A stretch of 12,799 nt of DNA from Bacteroidales bacterium UBA3663. GTDB taxonomy: Bacteria; Bacteroidota; Bacteroidia; Bacteroidales; UBA3663. Positions 1 through 6,060 of the stretch are shown here, in pieces. Position 1 is the stretch's first letter. Each line of letters begins with the position of its first letter. The position numbers and the translations under genes are program-made. The DNA lies in NCBI GenBank assembly GCA_002373755.1, contig DFJU01000046.1, positions 1-12,799 on the forward strand. Direction: 5' to 3'. The notes below the pieces were generated by a model. The model saw only the letters and a list, made by a program, of their open reading frames with translations, did not search any database and was not told where the DNA came from.

Positions 1-3000
1 CTATCTCGACGGCGTGCATCCCTCGCTCATCATGGAGTGTGAGGACCGCGACAACACCAAGCTGCACCACGGCTACATCCTGACGTGGGATTTCGATTGG
101 GCCAATGGCGTTGCATCCAACTGGCATCACAGCCACACGTGGGTGCGTAATCCTATCCGTCCGGGCTGCGCCGAGTTCCACCAGATACGCATCCTGGACA
201 GCGACGGCGACGGCTGCGACGAGATGTGGGCGGGCGGCTACGGCGTGAATCCGGCCCAGAACCGCTACACCTCGACCGGCCTGGCCCACGGCGACCGTTT
301 CATCATCAGCGACATCGACCCCGACCGTCCGGGCCTGGAGGGATATGCCATCCAGCAGTCGGCCTTGTTGGGCCAATGCCTTTATGACGCGGCCACCGGT
401 GAGCGCATCAAGGAGTGGTATCTGCCATCCATCTACGACGTGGCACGCGGCTCGTGCATGGATGTCGATCCGAATCACAAGGGCTACGAAATCTACAGTT
501 TCACAGACGATTACATCTACAACAGCAAGGGCGACGCGACGGGCGAGACCCGTTCGCAGTGGGGCATCACGACCTGTTTCGAGGGCCTGTGGTGGAACGG
601 CGACCTCCTGCGCGAGGAACTCTCTTCGCCGGGCGGCAGCAACTACGGCACGAACCTGATGGTCACGACCGTGCGCGGCAAAAGCCGTCTCGTCGAGTTC
701 TCGCAGGAGTCCAGCTGGGCGACCCACGGCGGCACAGGCACGCGTCCGGCCTTCATGGGCGACATTACGGGCGACTGGCGCGAGGAGGTCATCCTGGCCA
801 AGCAGAATGACTCGCAGAGCACGGGACTCGTGGGCTACACCTCCAATCTCGCCACTTCGCGCAGCATCTACTGCCTCCAGCAGGACCCACACTATCGCGG
901 CGACTGCACCACGCGCGGCTACTACCAGCATCCCAACACGGGCTTCTATCTGGGCGACCAGATGCCGTTGCCTCCGTTGCCGCCCACACTGACGGCCGAG
1001 GCACGCTACCGTTCCGGCGCGTGGGGCATTGGCCAAGAGAGTTTCACCAGCTTCGACCAGACGCAGGCATTGGCCTACAGCGACGGGCAGAGTGTCATCT
1101 TTGACATCTCGGGCGACAACTCGTCGGCCATCCAGATTACGGGCGAGGTCAAGCCCTCGGCCACCTACATGATGAACCCCAAGGGGCATGATTTTGTGGC
1201 CAATGGAACTATCGCGGGCTCGGGCGAAATCATCAAGTCGCAGCCGGGCAACTTCACCTTGAACGGTGCGATTGCGACATCGGCCAAGACCATCGTCAGC
1301 GAGGGAACGTTGACCTTGAACGGAACATTGGCCAATGCCCTTGAACTGCGCGCCCGCGGCACCCTGGCCGGCAACGCAGTCCTGAACGGCGCGGTCACCT
1401 TCGAGGGCGGACTGAACTACGAGGGCTGCCGACTCGCTCCGGGCGCGGCCGATGCGCCTTTCGGAACCATCACGACGGGCGGCGACCTGACCCTCACGGG
1501 CGGCGTCTATGTCGAACTCGACCTCCAGACCGATGGCGAGGTGCGCAACGACCGTATCGTGGTCAACGGCGACTTGGCATTGGCCAACACCAACACGCTC
1601 ACCATCGTTCCGGCCGAGGCCACTCCGCGCGAGGGCGAATACATACTGCTCTCATGTTCTGGGACTTTGACGGCCAATGCCGCTGACATCAAGGTGCGCG
1701 GTCTGGTGGGTCTGAACTACGTCATCGAGGTGCGCGAACGGGACATCGTGCTCGTCATCCGCGCCACCCGCGAGGCCGCCATCGACGTCACCTGGAGCGG
1801 TGCGCAGTCGGCCGACTGGGATTACCAGAGCGACAACTTCACCGTGGCAGGCACTGCAACCTCGTTCGTCGCAGGCGATGCGGTCATCTTCCCCGAAGAG
1901 TCCACGCAACGCACTGTCAATCTGAGTGATAAGATGGTGGCCAATGGCATCCGTCTGACCCACACGAGCGGCACCTACACCTTCACGGGCGAGGGTGGCA
2001 TCGGCGGTTCGGGCGACCTGGTGATGGAGGGCACGGGCAGCCTCGTGCTCAATGCGACACGCAGCGACTATACCGGCAAGACCATCCTGAACGGCGGAAC
2101 GACATCGGTCAAGAACCTTGAAAACCGCGGCACGGAGAGCTGTCTCGGCGCCGGAACGACGGTCCAGATAGGCCGCGCGACGCTCATCGTCAACAACACA
2201 AACGCTGCGACCGACCGCAGTTTCGTCCTCACCGATACGGCCACGCTCAACATCCCGAGCGGTTCGACCTCGCTCAAGTCGGCCCTCACGGGTACGGGTG
2301 TCCTCGTCAAGCGTGGCGCCGGCCAGCTGAACCTCAACTATGGCGGCACGAACGGCTACAGCGGCACGATACTCGCGGCCGGTACGCTCTCTCAGGGCGC
2401 ATGGAATGCCACCCTGGGCCGTGCGGGCTCGACCATCGACGTGACGGGCAATGCTGCGCTCACCATCTTCAACAACAACTCGACGAGCGCCGTGCCGGTC
2501 ATCACCAATGTCATCAACGTGCGCGAGGGCAAGACGCTGACGGTCAACGGCGGCCAGCGCTGCAAGGTGCAGGGCAAACTGACGGGCGCAGGCACATTGG
2601 CCATCAACTTTCCCTACGTGCGCGGCGACTTCGAGAGCGACTGCTCGGCCTTCACGGGCGTATTGAGCGTGACGAGCGGCCAGTTCCGCGTGACGACGGC
2701 CTTGGATTTGGCCAATGGTACGTTGCAGCCGGGTGCAGGGGTTTATGTGGCCAATGTCACGAGCCAGAGCGGCAGTGAGACGACCCGTACGGCACGCATC
2801 GGCGCGCTGCGTTCATCGGCCACCGACTGCTCGTTCGGCACGGGCATCTGGAACATCGGCTATCTGGGCACGGACGAGACCTTTGCCGGCACGTTCGGCT
2901 CATCGGCCTCGGTCAACAAATACGGCGACGGCACGCTGACGCTGACAGGCGCATCGGCCAGCCCCATCAATATCTATGCGGGCGAAATCCTGGCGCAGAA

Positions 3001-3598
3001 TACATCGGCCCCTATCACGACGGGCGCCATCACGGTGCGCAGCGGCGCCCTGCTCGACGGTGACGGCCAGGTGCAGAATGTCACGGTGCAGGCGGGCGGT
3101 ACGCTTGGTGCGGGAAAGGCATCGGCCACAACCATCTCCAAACTGACGGTCAAGGGCAACCTCACGGTCAGCGCGGGCGGCAACGTGCGCTTCCGTACCA
3201 GGTCATCTGCCACCAAGTCTGTCTGCGATTCCTACACCGTGAGCGGTGCTGTGCGGTTGACGAGCCCTGTCTTCCACTTCTCGGCCCTGAACCAGAACAA
3301 CGAGTTGGTCGATAACGTCGAACTGAAGCTCTTTACAGGCGCGACCAGCATCACCGTGACGGGCGACATAACCTTCGAGCCGGCTGTGCCAAAGGAGGGC
3401 TGGCTGTGGGACGCCACGACGCTCGCCGAGGACGGCATCGTGCGCCTTGTGCCCGACCTGACCGGCATCAAGCAAGTGACAACAATTGGCCAAAATAGAA
3501 AAAATACGGTCTATGATTTGTCGGGCCGGCGGGTTCAGAAAATCACCCGCACTGGCATCTACATCATTAACGGGGAAAGGTTTTTTGTGGAAAAGTAG
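1..3598 (+). CDS. PL11-family rhamnogalacturonan lyase with beta-strand repeat region and Por-like C-terminal tail (5' end missing)
   Basis: The reading frame is open from the first full codon (2-4) and stops at TAG 3596-3598, giving 1198 visible residues; the true start lies upstream. Residues 1 to about 330 match the C-terminal half of PL11 lyases (YesW/YesX-like), which cleave the rhamnogalacturonan I backbone of pectin by beta-elimination. Landmarks are YLDGVHPS, the Ca-binding-like loop DSDGDGCDE, GHGDRFIISDIDPDRPGLE, WWNGDLLREEL, GDITGDWREEVI and HPNTGFYLGDQMP, as in a beta-propeller. From about nt 1000 the protein is Gly/Thr/Asn-rich with about five autotransporter-type beta-strand repeats (near 1216-1336, 2006-2112, 2288-2400, 2584-2700, 2921-3004), implying a long beta-helix. 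The last 29 residues (from nt 3509, VYDLSGRRV then GIYIINGERFFVEK) resemble a type IX secretion sorting tail. An extracellular or surface location is inferred. The lyase call is firm; the role of the repeats is not known. Confidence 0.88.
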   Translation, partial: YLDGVHPSLIMECEDRDNTKLHHGYILTWDFDWANGVASNWHHSHTWVRNPIRPGCAEFHQIRILDSDGDGCDEMWAGGYGVNPAQNRYTSTGLAHGDRFIISDIDPDRPGLEGYAIQQSALLGQCLYDAATGERIKEWYLPSIYDVARGSCMDVDPNHKGYEIYSFTDDYIYNSKGDATGETRSQWGITTCFEGLWWNGDLLREELSSPGGSNYGTNLMVTTVRGKSRLVEFSQESSWATHGGTGTRPAFMGDITGDWREEVILAKQNDSQSTGLVGYTSNLATSRSIYCLQQDPHYRGDCTTRGYYQHPNTGFYLGDQMPLPPLPPTLTAEARYRSGAWGIGQESFTSFDQTQALAYSDGQSVIFDISGDNSSAIQITGEVKPSATYMMNPKGHDFVANGTIAGSGEIIKSQPGNFTLNGAIATSAKTIVSEGTLTLNGTLANALELRARGTLAGNAVLNGAVTFEGGLNYEGCRLAPGAADAPFGTITTGGDLTLTGGVYVELDLQTDGEVRNDRIVVNGDLALANTNTLTIVPAEATPREGEYILLSCSGTLTANAADIKVRGLVGLNYVIEVRERDIVLVIRATREAAIDVTWSGAQSADWDYQSDNFTVAGTATSFVAGDAVIFPEESTQRTVNLSDKMVANGIRLTHTSGTYTFTGEGGIGGSGDLVMEGTGSLVLNATRSDYTGKTILNGGTTSVKNLENRGTESCLGAGTTVQIGRATLIVNNTNAATDRSFVLTDTATLNIPSGSTSLKSALTGTGVLVKRGAGQLNLNYGGTNGYSGTILAAGTLSQGAWNATLGRAGSTIDVTGNAALTIFNNNSTSAVPVITNVINVREGKTLTVNGGQRCKVQGKLTGAGTLAINFPYVRGDFESDCSAFTGVLSVTSGQFRVTTALDLANGTLQPGAGVYVANVTSQSGSETTRTARIGALRSSATDCSFGTGIWNIGYLGTDETFAGTFGSSASVNKYGDGTLTLTGASASPINIYAGEILAQNTSAPITTGAITVRSGALLDGDGQVQNVTVQAGGTLGAGKASATTISKLTVKGNLTVSAGGNVRFRTRSSATKSVCDSYTVSGAVRLTSPVFHFSALNQNNELVDNVELKLFTGATSITVTGDITFEPAVPKEGWLWDATTLAEDGIVRLVPDLTGIKQVTTIGQNRKNTVYDLSGRRVQKITRTGIYIINGERFFVEK

Positions 3599-3674
3599 CC
3601 TTTCTCTCCCCCCAAAACATCAGATAATAGCAAAGGTTTTTAATCAAGTGAGATTCATCACTGCGAAAACAGAA

Positions 3675-3715
3675 GACAGCAGCCATACGTGATTACCGCT
3701 GCTGTCAATTTTTTT
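3675..3715 (+). terminator. Intrinsic terminator after the PL11 gene
   Basis: A perfect 9-bp stem (GACAGCAGC 3675-3683 with GCTGCTGTC 3698-3706) with a 14-nt loop is followed after two A residues by seven T (3709-3715). It lies 77 nt beyond the stop codon and separates the lyase gene from hsp20. Confidence 0.85.
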
Positions 3716-3728
3716 GGGGGCCTCGCTT

Positions 3729-3749
3729 GTAATTCGTAATTTGTAATTT
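3729..3749. repeat. Three tandem GTAATTY heptamers
   Basis: GTAATTC, GTAATTT and GTAATTT follow each other directly in the intergenic stretch 3599-3926. Similar short AT-rich runs are common between Bacteroidales genes. No function is claimed. The rest of this stretch holds the terminator at 3675-3715, a small GGACA/TGTCC hairpin at 3760-3772 followed by T residues, and the hsp20 leader. I found no clean TAnnTTTG promoter in it. Confidence 0.6.
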
Positions 3750-3841
3750 TTGGCCTAATGGACATTTTGTCCGTTTTTATGGCCAATGTCCCTTTTGGCA
3801 CGGAGTTTGTAGTACGTAGAGGCGAACGTTCAAAGCGACGA

Positions 3842-3877
3842 ACCTCCCCGCAGAACGGCGGGAGGCGGCGAACTTCC
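3842..3877 (+). promoter_or_regulatory. hsp20 leader: hairpin plus two possible anti-Shine-Dalgarno segments
   Basis: CCTCCC (3843-3848) can pair with GGGAGG (3860-3865) in a local hairpin. The same arm, ACCTCC (3842-3847), is exactly complementary to GGAGGT (3915-3920), the hsp20 ribosome binding site. ACTTCC (3872-3877) can also pair with that site through one G-U pair. The two uses of 3842-3848 exclude each other. A heat- or structure-controlled switch is an inference only; the distance to the binding site is 40-70 nt and the transcription start is unknown. Confidence 0.35.
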
Positions 3878-3911
3878 AAGACGTCCAGATAATTGTTTAA
3901 CCATTTAATTA

Positions 3912-3920
3912 AAAGGAGGT
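3912..3920 (+). promoter_or_regulatory. Very strong Shine-Dalgarno of hsp20
   Basis: AAAGGAGGT ends 6 nt before ATG 3927 and fixes that start. Such a complete anti-16S match is unusual for Bacteroidetes, where most genes lack one; no other start in this window has a comparable site. Confidence 0.85.
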
Positions 3921-3926
3921 ACAACT

Positions 3927-4406
3927 ATGTTACCAATGATTTCAAGATTCAATGATCAGAACTGGTTCCCGTCGTTGTTCAATGACTTCTTCGGCGACGA
4001 TTACTGGATGACAGCCAACCGCAAGAACAACGTGACCGCTCCGGCCGTCAACGTGATTGACGAAGACAAACAGTACAGGGTCGAGGTCGCTGCCCCTGGC
4101 ATGACCAAGCAGGACTTCCAGGTCAAGGTCGATAACGACAACAATCTCGTCATCGCTCTGGAGAAGAGGAGCGACACGGCTGGCGACAAGGAGGCCGGCG
4201 ACAAGGAGGCCGCCAACAAGAAGAACCACAAGTACCTGCGTCGCGAGTTCAGCTACTCGAAATACCAGCAGGCCTTCACACTGCCCGACAATGTCGATAA
4301 GGCCAAGATTGCTGCCCACATGACCGACGGCATCCTAACCATCGAGATTCCAAAGGTCGAATCTGCTCCCGTGGTCGACACGTCTCGGCAGATTGAAATC
4401 AAGTAA
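3927..4406 (+). CDS. Small heat-shock protein, Hsp20/alpha-crystallin family
   Basis: This 159-residue protein is an ATP-independent holdase chaperone that binds unfolding proteins in the cytoplasm for later refolding by DnaK and ClpB (family knowledge). The N-terminal arm is aromatic (WFPSLFNDFFGDDYW). The alpha-crystallin domain spans about residues 38-143, with YRVEVAAPGMTKQDF at 50-64 and the signature AHMTDGILTIEIPK at 130-143. The C-terminal IEI (156-158) is the I-x-I motif used for oligomer assembly. The loop before YLRREFSYSKYQQAF carries a tandem GDKEA repeat and is longer and more charged than usual. The gene stands alone between two terminators, with a strong Shine-Dalgarno and a leader that might sequester it, fitting separate stress control. 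Stop TAA is at 4404-4406. Confidence 0.93.
   Translation: MLPMISRFNDQNWFPSLFNDFFGDDYWMTANRKNNVTAPAVNVIDEDKQYRVEVAAPGMTKQDFQVKVDNDNNLVIALEKRSDTAGDKEAGDKEAANKKNHKYLRREFSYSKYQQAFTLPDNVDKAKIAAHMTDGILTIEIPKVESAPVVDTSRQIEIK
4182..4211 (+). repeat. 15-bp perfect tandem duplication inside hsp20
   Basis: GGCGACAAGGAGGCC occurs twice head to tail, encoding GDKEA-GDKEA at residues 86-95. It lies in the charged surface loop of the alpha-crystallin domain, so copy-number change by slippage would keep the frame. Confidence 0.9.
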
Positions 4407-4429
4407 AAGGAATCGCTGACATCGCGAAA

Positions 4430-4474
4430 ACGAGCCGCTTGCATCCCCTTGCAGGCGACTCGTTCTTTTTTTTT
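4430..4474 (+). terminator. Intrinsic terminator of hsp20
   Basis: A 14-position stem (4430-4443 with 4450-4463; one C-A mismatch, one G-T pair) with a 6-nt loop TCCCCT is followed by TCTTTTTTTTT. It begins 24 nt after the hsp20 stop codon. Confidence 0.9.
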
Positions 4475-4493
4475 GTGATGTTGGCCAATGTCC

Positions 4494-4551
4494 TTATCAA
4501 CGTACTTGTCCACAAGGTTATCAACAGAGTTATCAACATCGTTGTGGATAA
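4494..4551. other. Cluster of five DnaA-box-like 9-mers with 12-bp phasing (candidate origin)
   Basis: Plus-strand boxes are TTATCAACG (4494-4502), TTGTCCACA (4506-4514), TTATCAACA (4518-4526) and TTATCAACA (4530-4538). The fifth, TGTGGATAA (4543-4551), is the exact reverse complement of the consensus DnaA box TTATCCACA. The first four start exactly 12 bp apart. The plus-strand boxes each differ from consensus by one or two bases. Boxes 4 and 5 also form an inverted repeat (GTTATC at 4529-4534, GATAAC at 4547-4552). The array lies in a non-coding stretch next to AT-rich DNA. It could be a chromosomal or element replication origin, a DnaA titration site, or a chance minisatellite. Confidence 0.55.
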
Positions 4552-4557
4552 CTGCGC

Positions 4558-4586
4558 CATTGGCCAAAATATTTTTTTGGCCGATG
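4558..4586. repeat. 29-bp AT-centred inverted repeat beside the DnaA-box array
   Basis: Arm CATTGGCCAAAA (4558-4569) pairs with TTTTGGCCGATG (4575-4586) around TATTT, 11 of 12 positions Watson-Crick and one G-T. It begins 6 bp after the last DnaA-like box. The centre is an A/T run that would melt or extrude easily. A terminator role is less likely, since the nearest gene already has one. Confidence 0.7.
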
Positions 4587-4654
4587 CGTTTTTCCTATAC
4601 AACAACCGAATCAACGAAATCTCATTTTTATTTGTCTGTCTTCCTCCAAAAAAA

Positions 4655-4742
4655 GTTGAATGGATTAGACGTTAACTCCAGCCTTAGTTGAGTGCTTTGG
4701 GGTTTAACTCCGACATGAGTTGAATGATTATCTCTTAACTCC
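4655..4742. repeat. Three imperfect direct repeats of about 32 bp
   Basis: GTTGAATG, GTTGAGTG and GTTGAATG start at 4655, 4687 and 4719 (period 32). Each is followed by TTAACTCC at 4672, 4704 and 4735. The conserved ends are near-inverted (AGTTGA against TTAACT), so neighbouring units could form small hairpins, while the middles differ. The layout resembles iterons; period 32 is not a multiple of 3, which argues against coding. Confidence 0.75.
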
Positions 4743-4801
4743 AAAAACAGTCTTTTACGCAATTCTATGGCAACAATGTCCCGATTTTCAAATGTAGCCC
4801 A

Positions 4802-4827
4802 TAGAGACGATGTGCACATCGTCTCTA
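4802..4827. repeat. Perfect 26-bp palindrome
   Basis: The sequence is perfectly self-complementary around 4814/4815, with arms TAGAGACGATGTG and CACATCGTCTCTA and no loop. The GAGACG...CGTCTC ends resemble the GGACG...CGTCC palindrome at 5788-5807, suggesting one family of dispersed intergenic palindromes. Confidence 0.9.
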
Positions 4828-4831
4828 CATC

Positions 4832-4850
4832 TTCCGCAAAAAATGCGGAA
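4832..4850. repeat. Short perfect hairpin TTCCGCA-N5-TGCGGAA
   Basis: A 7-bp stem with an all-A loop (4839-4843) sits 4 bp after the 26-bp palindrome. It has no following T run, so it does not look like a terminator. Confidence 0.65.
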
Positions 4851-4853
4851 ATA

Positions 4854-4887
4854 TTTGCATCGTTTCCCCAGGATTATTGTATATTCG
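4854..4887 (+). promoter_or_regulatory. Candidate Bacteroidetes promoter upstream of the lipoprotein gene
   Basis: TTTG (4854-4857), 22 nt, then TATATTCG (4880-4887), one base from TAnnTTTG. The following GCGGCCAAAAT closely resembles the sequence after the rsmI promoter box (GCGGGCGAAAAT). The spacing is slightly long, and the leader to the lipoprotein start would be about 200 nt with nothing recognisable in it. Confidence 0.35.
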
Positions 4888-5029
4888 CGGCCAAAATCTT
4901 GTTCAACCTGAATCTATACATTCAAAACCGAGATTCATTGGAAATCAAATGTTTCACACAGACATTTGCGATGTATCCGTTGGATGCATTTTAATTGATG
5001 GAAGACAATGGAATTCTTTCGAAAACCAA

Positions 5030-5059
5030 TTTGGTCATAACATTTTTTTAATGATTTTG
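5030..5059 (+). promoter_or_regulatory. Weak proximal promoter candidate for the lipoprotein gene
   Basis: TTTG (5030-5033), 18 nt, then TGATTTTG (5052-5059), one mismatch from TAnnTTTG. It lies 40 nt before ATG 5099. The spacing is short and the region is AT-rich, so chance matches are likely. Confidence 0.25.
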
Positions 5060-5098
5060 CGAAAAGCAGTATAAACGATATAAAAATTCTGAAAAATA

Positions 5099-5713
5099 AT
5101 GGAACTTTGTAAATTCGTTAAAGGAATACTGCCTGTCTTCATGATGCTAATTTTGTTTCTTGCATGCAAGAAGCAACAGACCACGTTGTCGCAAGTGACA
5201 AAGCAGACTAACAATACACCGAAAATAGAGTTAAATCAATGTGATAGTGCTGTGGTCTTTGACGTTGAGCAAAGTGATAATATCCCAAGTGTGTGCTATA
5301 TGTATCCTGACTTACATTTTTGTATGAATGAAGATACCATTTTAGCCTATTCTGATTCTATGGAGATTTCTCAATACATAACTCTGGATGAGGATTTGCA
5401 GAAAAAACAGAATGGACTCTTTGATATGCTCCGTAAAGGGATAAAACGCGAAAAATTAAAAAAATTCAGGGAGCCATTGTTGGGGCAATATGGGGAAGAT
5501 TATGAAATCAAACTATATAAAAACAGTGTTCTAATTTTGGACACAATGGTTTTTTATGGCCCTGATTACCAATATTTGTCGGACGACATGTTGTCGTTTG
5601 TAGAAGACTTGAATTCCTTGTTCTACTATTATAACAATAACATCTTTTTTGATAGAGAATGGAAAACGAAGATTGTCAATCATGAAACATTGACTCCCAA
5701 TCCGCTCAGATAA
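5099..5713 (+). CDS. Unrecognised lipoprotein
   Basis: This 204-residue protein is not one I recognise. Residues 9-22 form a hydrophobic signal segment ending in the lipobox LFLAC, with the lipidated cysteine at position 23. It is processed by signal peptidase II, whose gene lies later in this window. The cysteine is followed by KKQQTT, which lacks the acidic surface-export signal of Bacteroides lipoproteins, so a periplasm-facing location is more likely. The rest is polar, with a basic helical stretch (LRKGIKREKLKKFREP) and a Tyr/Asn-rich end (SLFYYYNNNIFFDREW). Codon use is clearly AT-richer than in the neighbours. It has its own terminator and sits between two related palindromes, so it may have been acquired separately. 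ATG 5099 is chosen because it gives a normal-length signal peptide. Confidence 0.8.
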   Translation: MELCKFVKGILPVFMMLILFLACKKQQTTLSQVTKQTNNTPKIELNQCDSAVVFDVEQSDNIPSVCYMYPDLHFCMNEDTILAYSDSMEISQYITLDEDLQKKQNGLFDMLRKGIKREKLKKFREPLLGQYGEDYEIKLYKNSVLILDTMVFYGPDYQYLSDDMLSFVEDLNSLFYYYNNNIFFDREWKTKIVNHETLTPNPLR

Positions 5714-5717
5714 TTTT

Positions 5718-5761
5718 TGCCCGAAAGAGATAGGTTTAGAAATCTCTTTTGGGCATTTTTT
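5718..5761 (+). terminator. Intrinsic terminator of the lipoprotein gene, possibly bidirectional
   Basis: A 13-position stem (GCCCGAAAGAGAT 5719-5731 with ATCTCTTTTGGGC 5742-5754; one G-T pair) has a 10-nt loop, then A and six T (5756-5761). The TTTTT before the stem suits the forward strand only loosely. Confidence 0.88.
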
Positions 5762-5787
5762 ACTTCGACATTGCGTCTGTAACTGGT

Positions 5788-5807
5788 GGACGCGGCGCGC
5801 CACGTCC
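5788..5807. repeat. 20-bp near-perfect GC-rich palindrome
   Basis: GGACGCGGCG and CGCCACGTCC are reverse complements except for one position (C5793 against A5802), centred on GGCGCGCC. It resembles the 26-bp palindrome at 4802-4827 in having inverted GACG/CGTC ends. The flanking right side (CCCTAC) extends a longer ancestral arm that has decayed on the left. Confidence 0.7.
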
Positions 5808-5860
5808 CTACGACCCATCGGACAAAAACGTCGTTTAAACGCCATTTAAACATCGTTCAA

Positions 5861-5885
5861 AATCCGTTCCAATCCGTCGAATCCG
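5861..5885. repeat. Three AATCCG repeats at 9-10 bp spacing
   Basis: AATCCG starts at 5861, 5871 and 5880, just after two copies of TTTAAAC (near 5833-5851). Together with the palindrome and the ileS promoter, this is all I see in 5762-6060; a frame open here (5786-6064) overlaps the promoter and is not considered a gene. Confidence 0.5.
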
Positions 5886-5992
5886 CGTCAGCGGCGTTCC
5901 CCAAAAACATGAAGTCGGCCGTCTCGTTTGCAACCTGCGACTTGTGGCGTGGGGCGATGGTGGCTGATGTGCTGGTAAAAAAGAGGGCAAAA

Positions 5993-6024
5993 TTTGCTTT
6001 ATTGGACGGAAAGTGCTACCTTTG
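5993..6024 (+). promoter_or_regulatory. Promoter of the ileS cluster
   Basis: TTTG (5993-5996), exactly 20 nt, then TACCTTTG (6017-6024): a full match to the Bacteroidetes primary-sigma consensus TTTG-N19-21-TAnnTTTG. Transcription should start near 6030, giving a leader of about 30 nt before ATG 6061. Confidence 0.85.
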
Positions 6025-6060
6025 CGCGCAAAATTTTAGCGTATATACAGTTCAAAGCTT

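Noticed and set aside
3760..3778. Second terminator (GGACA-TTT-TGTCC then TTTTT)
   Set aside because: The stem is only 5 bp with a 3-nt loop and lies beyond a much stronger terminator; not called as a feature.
4439..4675. A small protein read through the DnaA-box array
   Set aside because: The frame starts inside the hsp20 terminator, and its repetitive Val/Ile/Asn content is simply the 12-bp repeat translated.
4655..4742. CRISPR array
   Set aside because: Only 8-bp ends are shared, there are just three units, and the unit is continuous rather than a long identical repeat with equal-length spacers.
4628..4994. Short open frames on both strands across the repeats and palindrome
   Set aside because: They are built from non-coding repeats whose period (32 bp) breaks the frame, and have no recognisable domain or start signal.
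4475..5098. tRNA or other structured RNA gene
   Set aside because: I could find no cloverleaf, CCA end or known riboswitch core; the hairpins present are palindromes and repeats.
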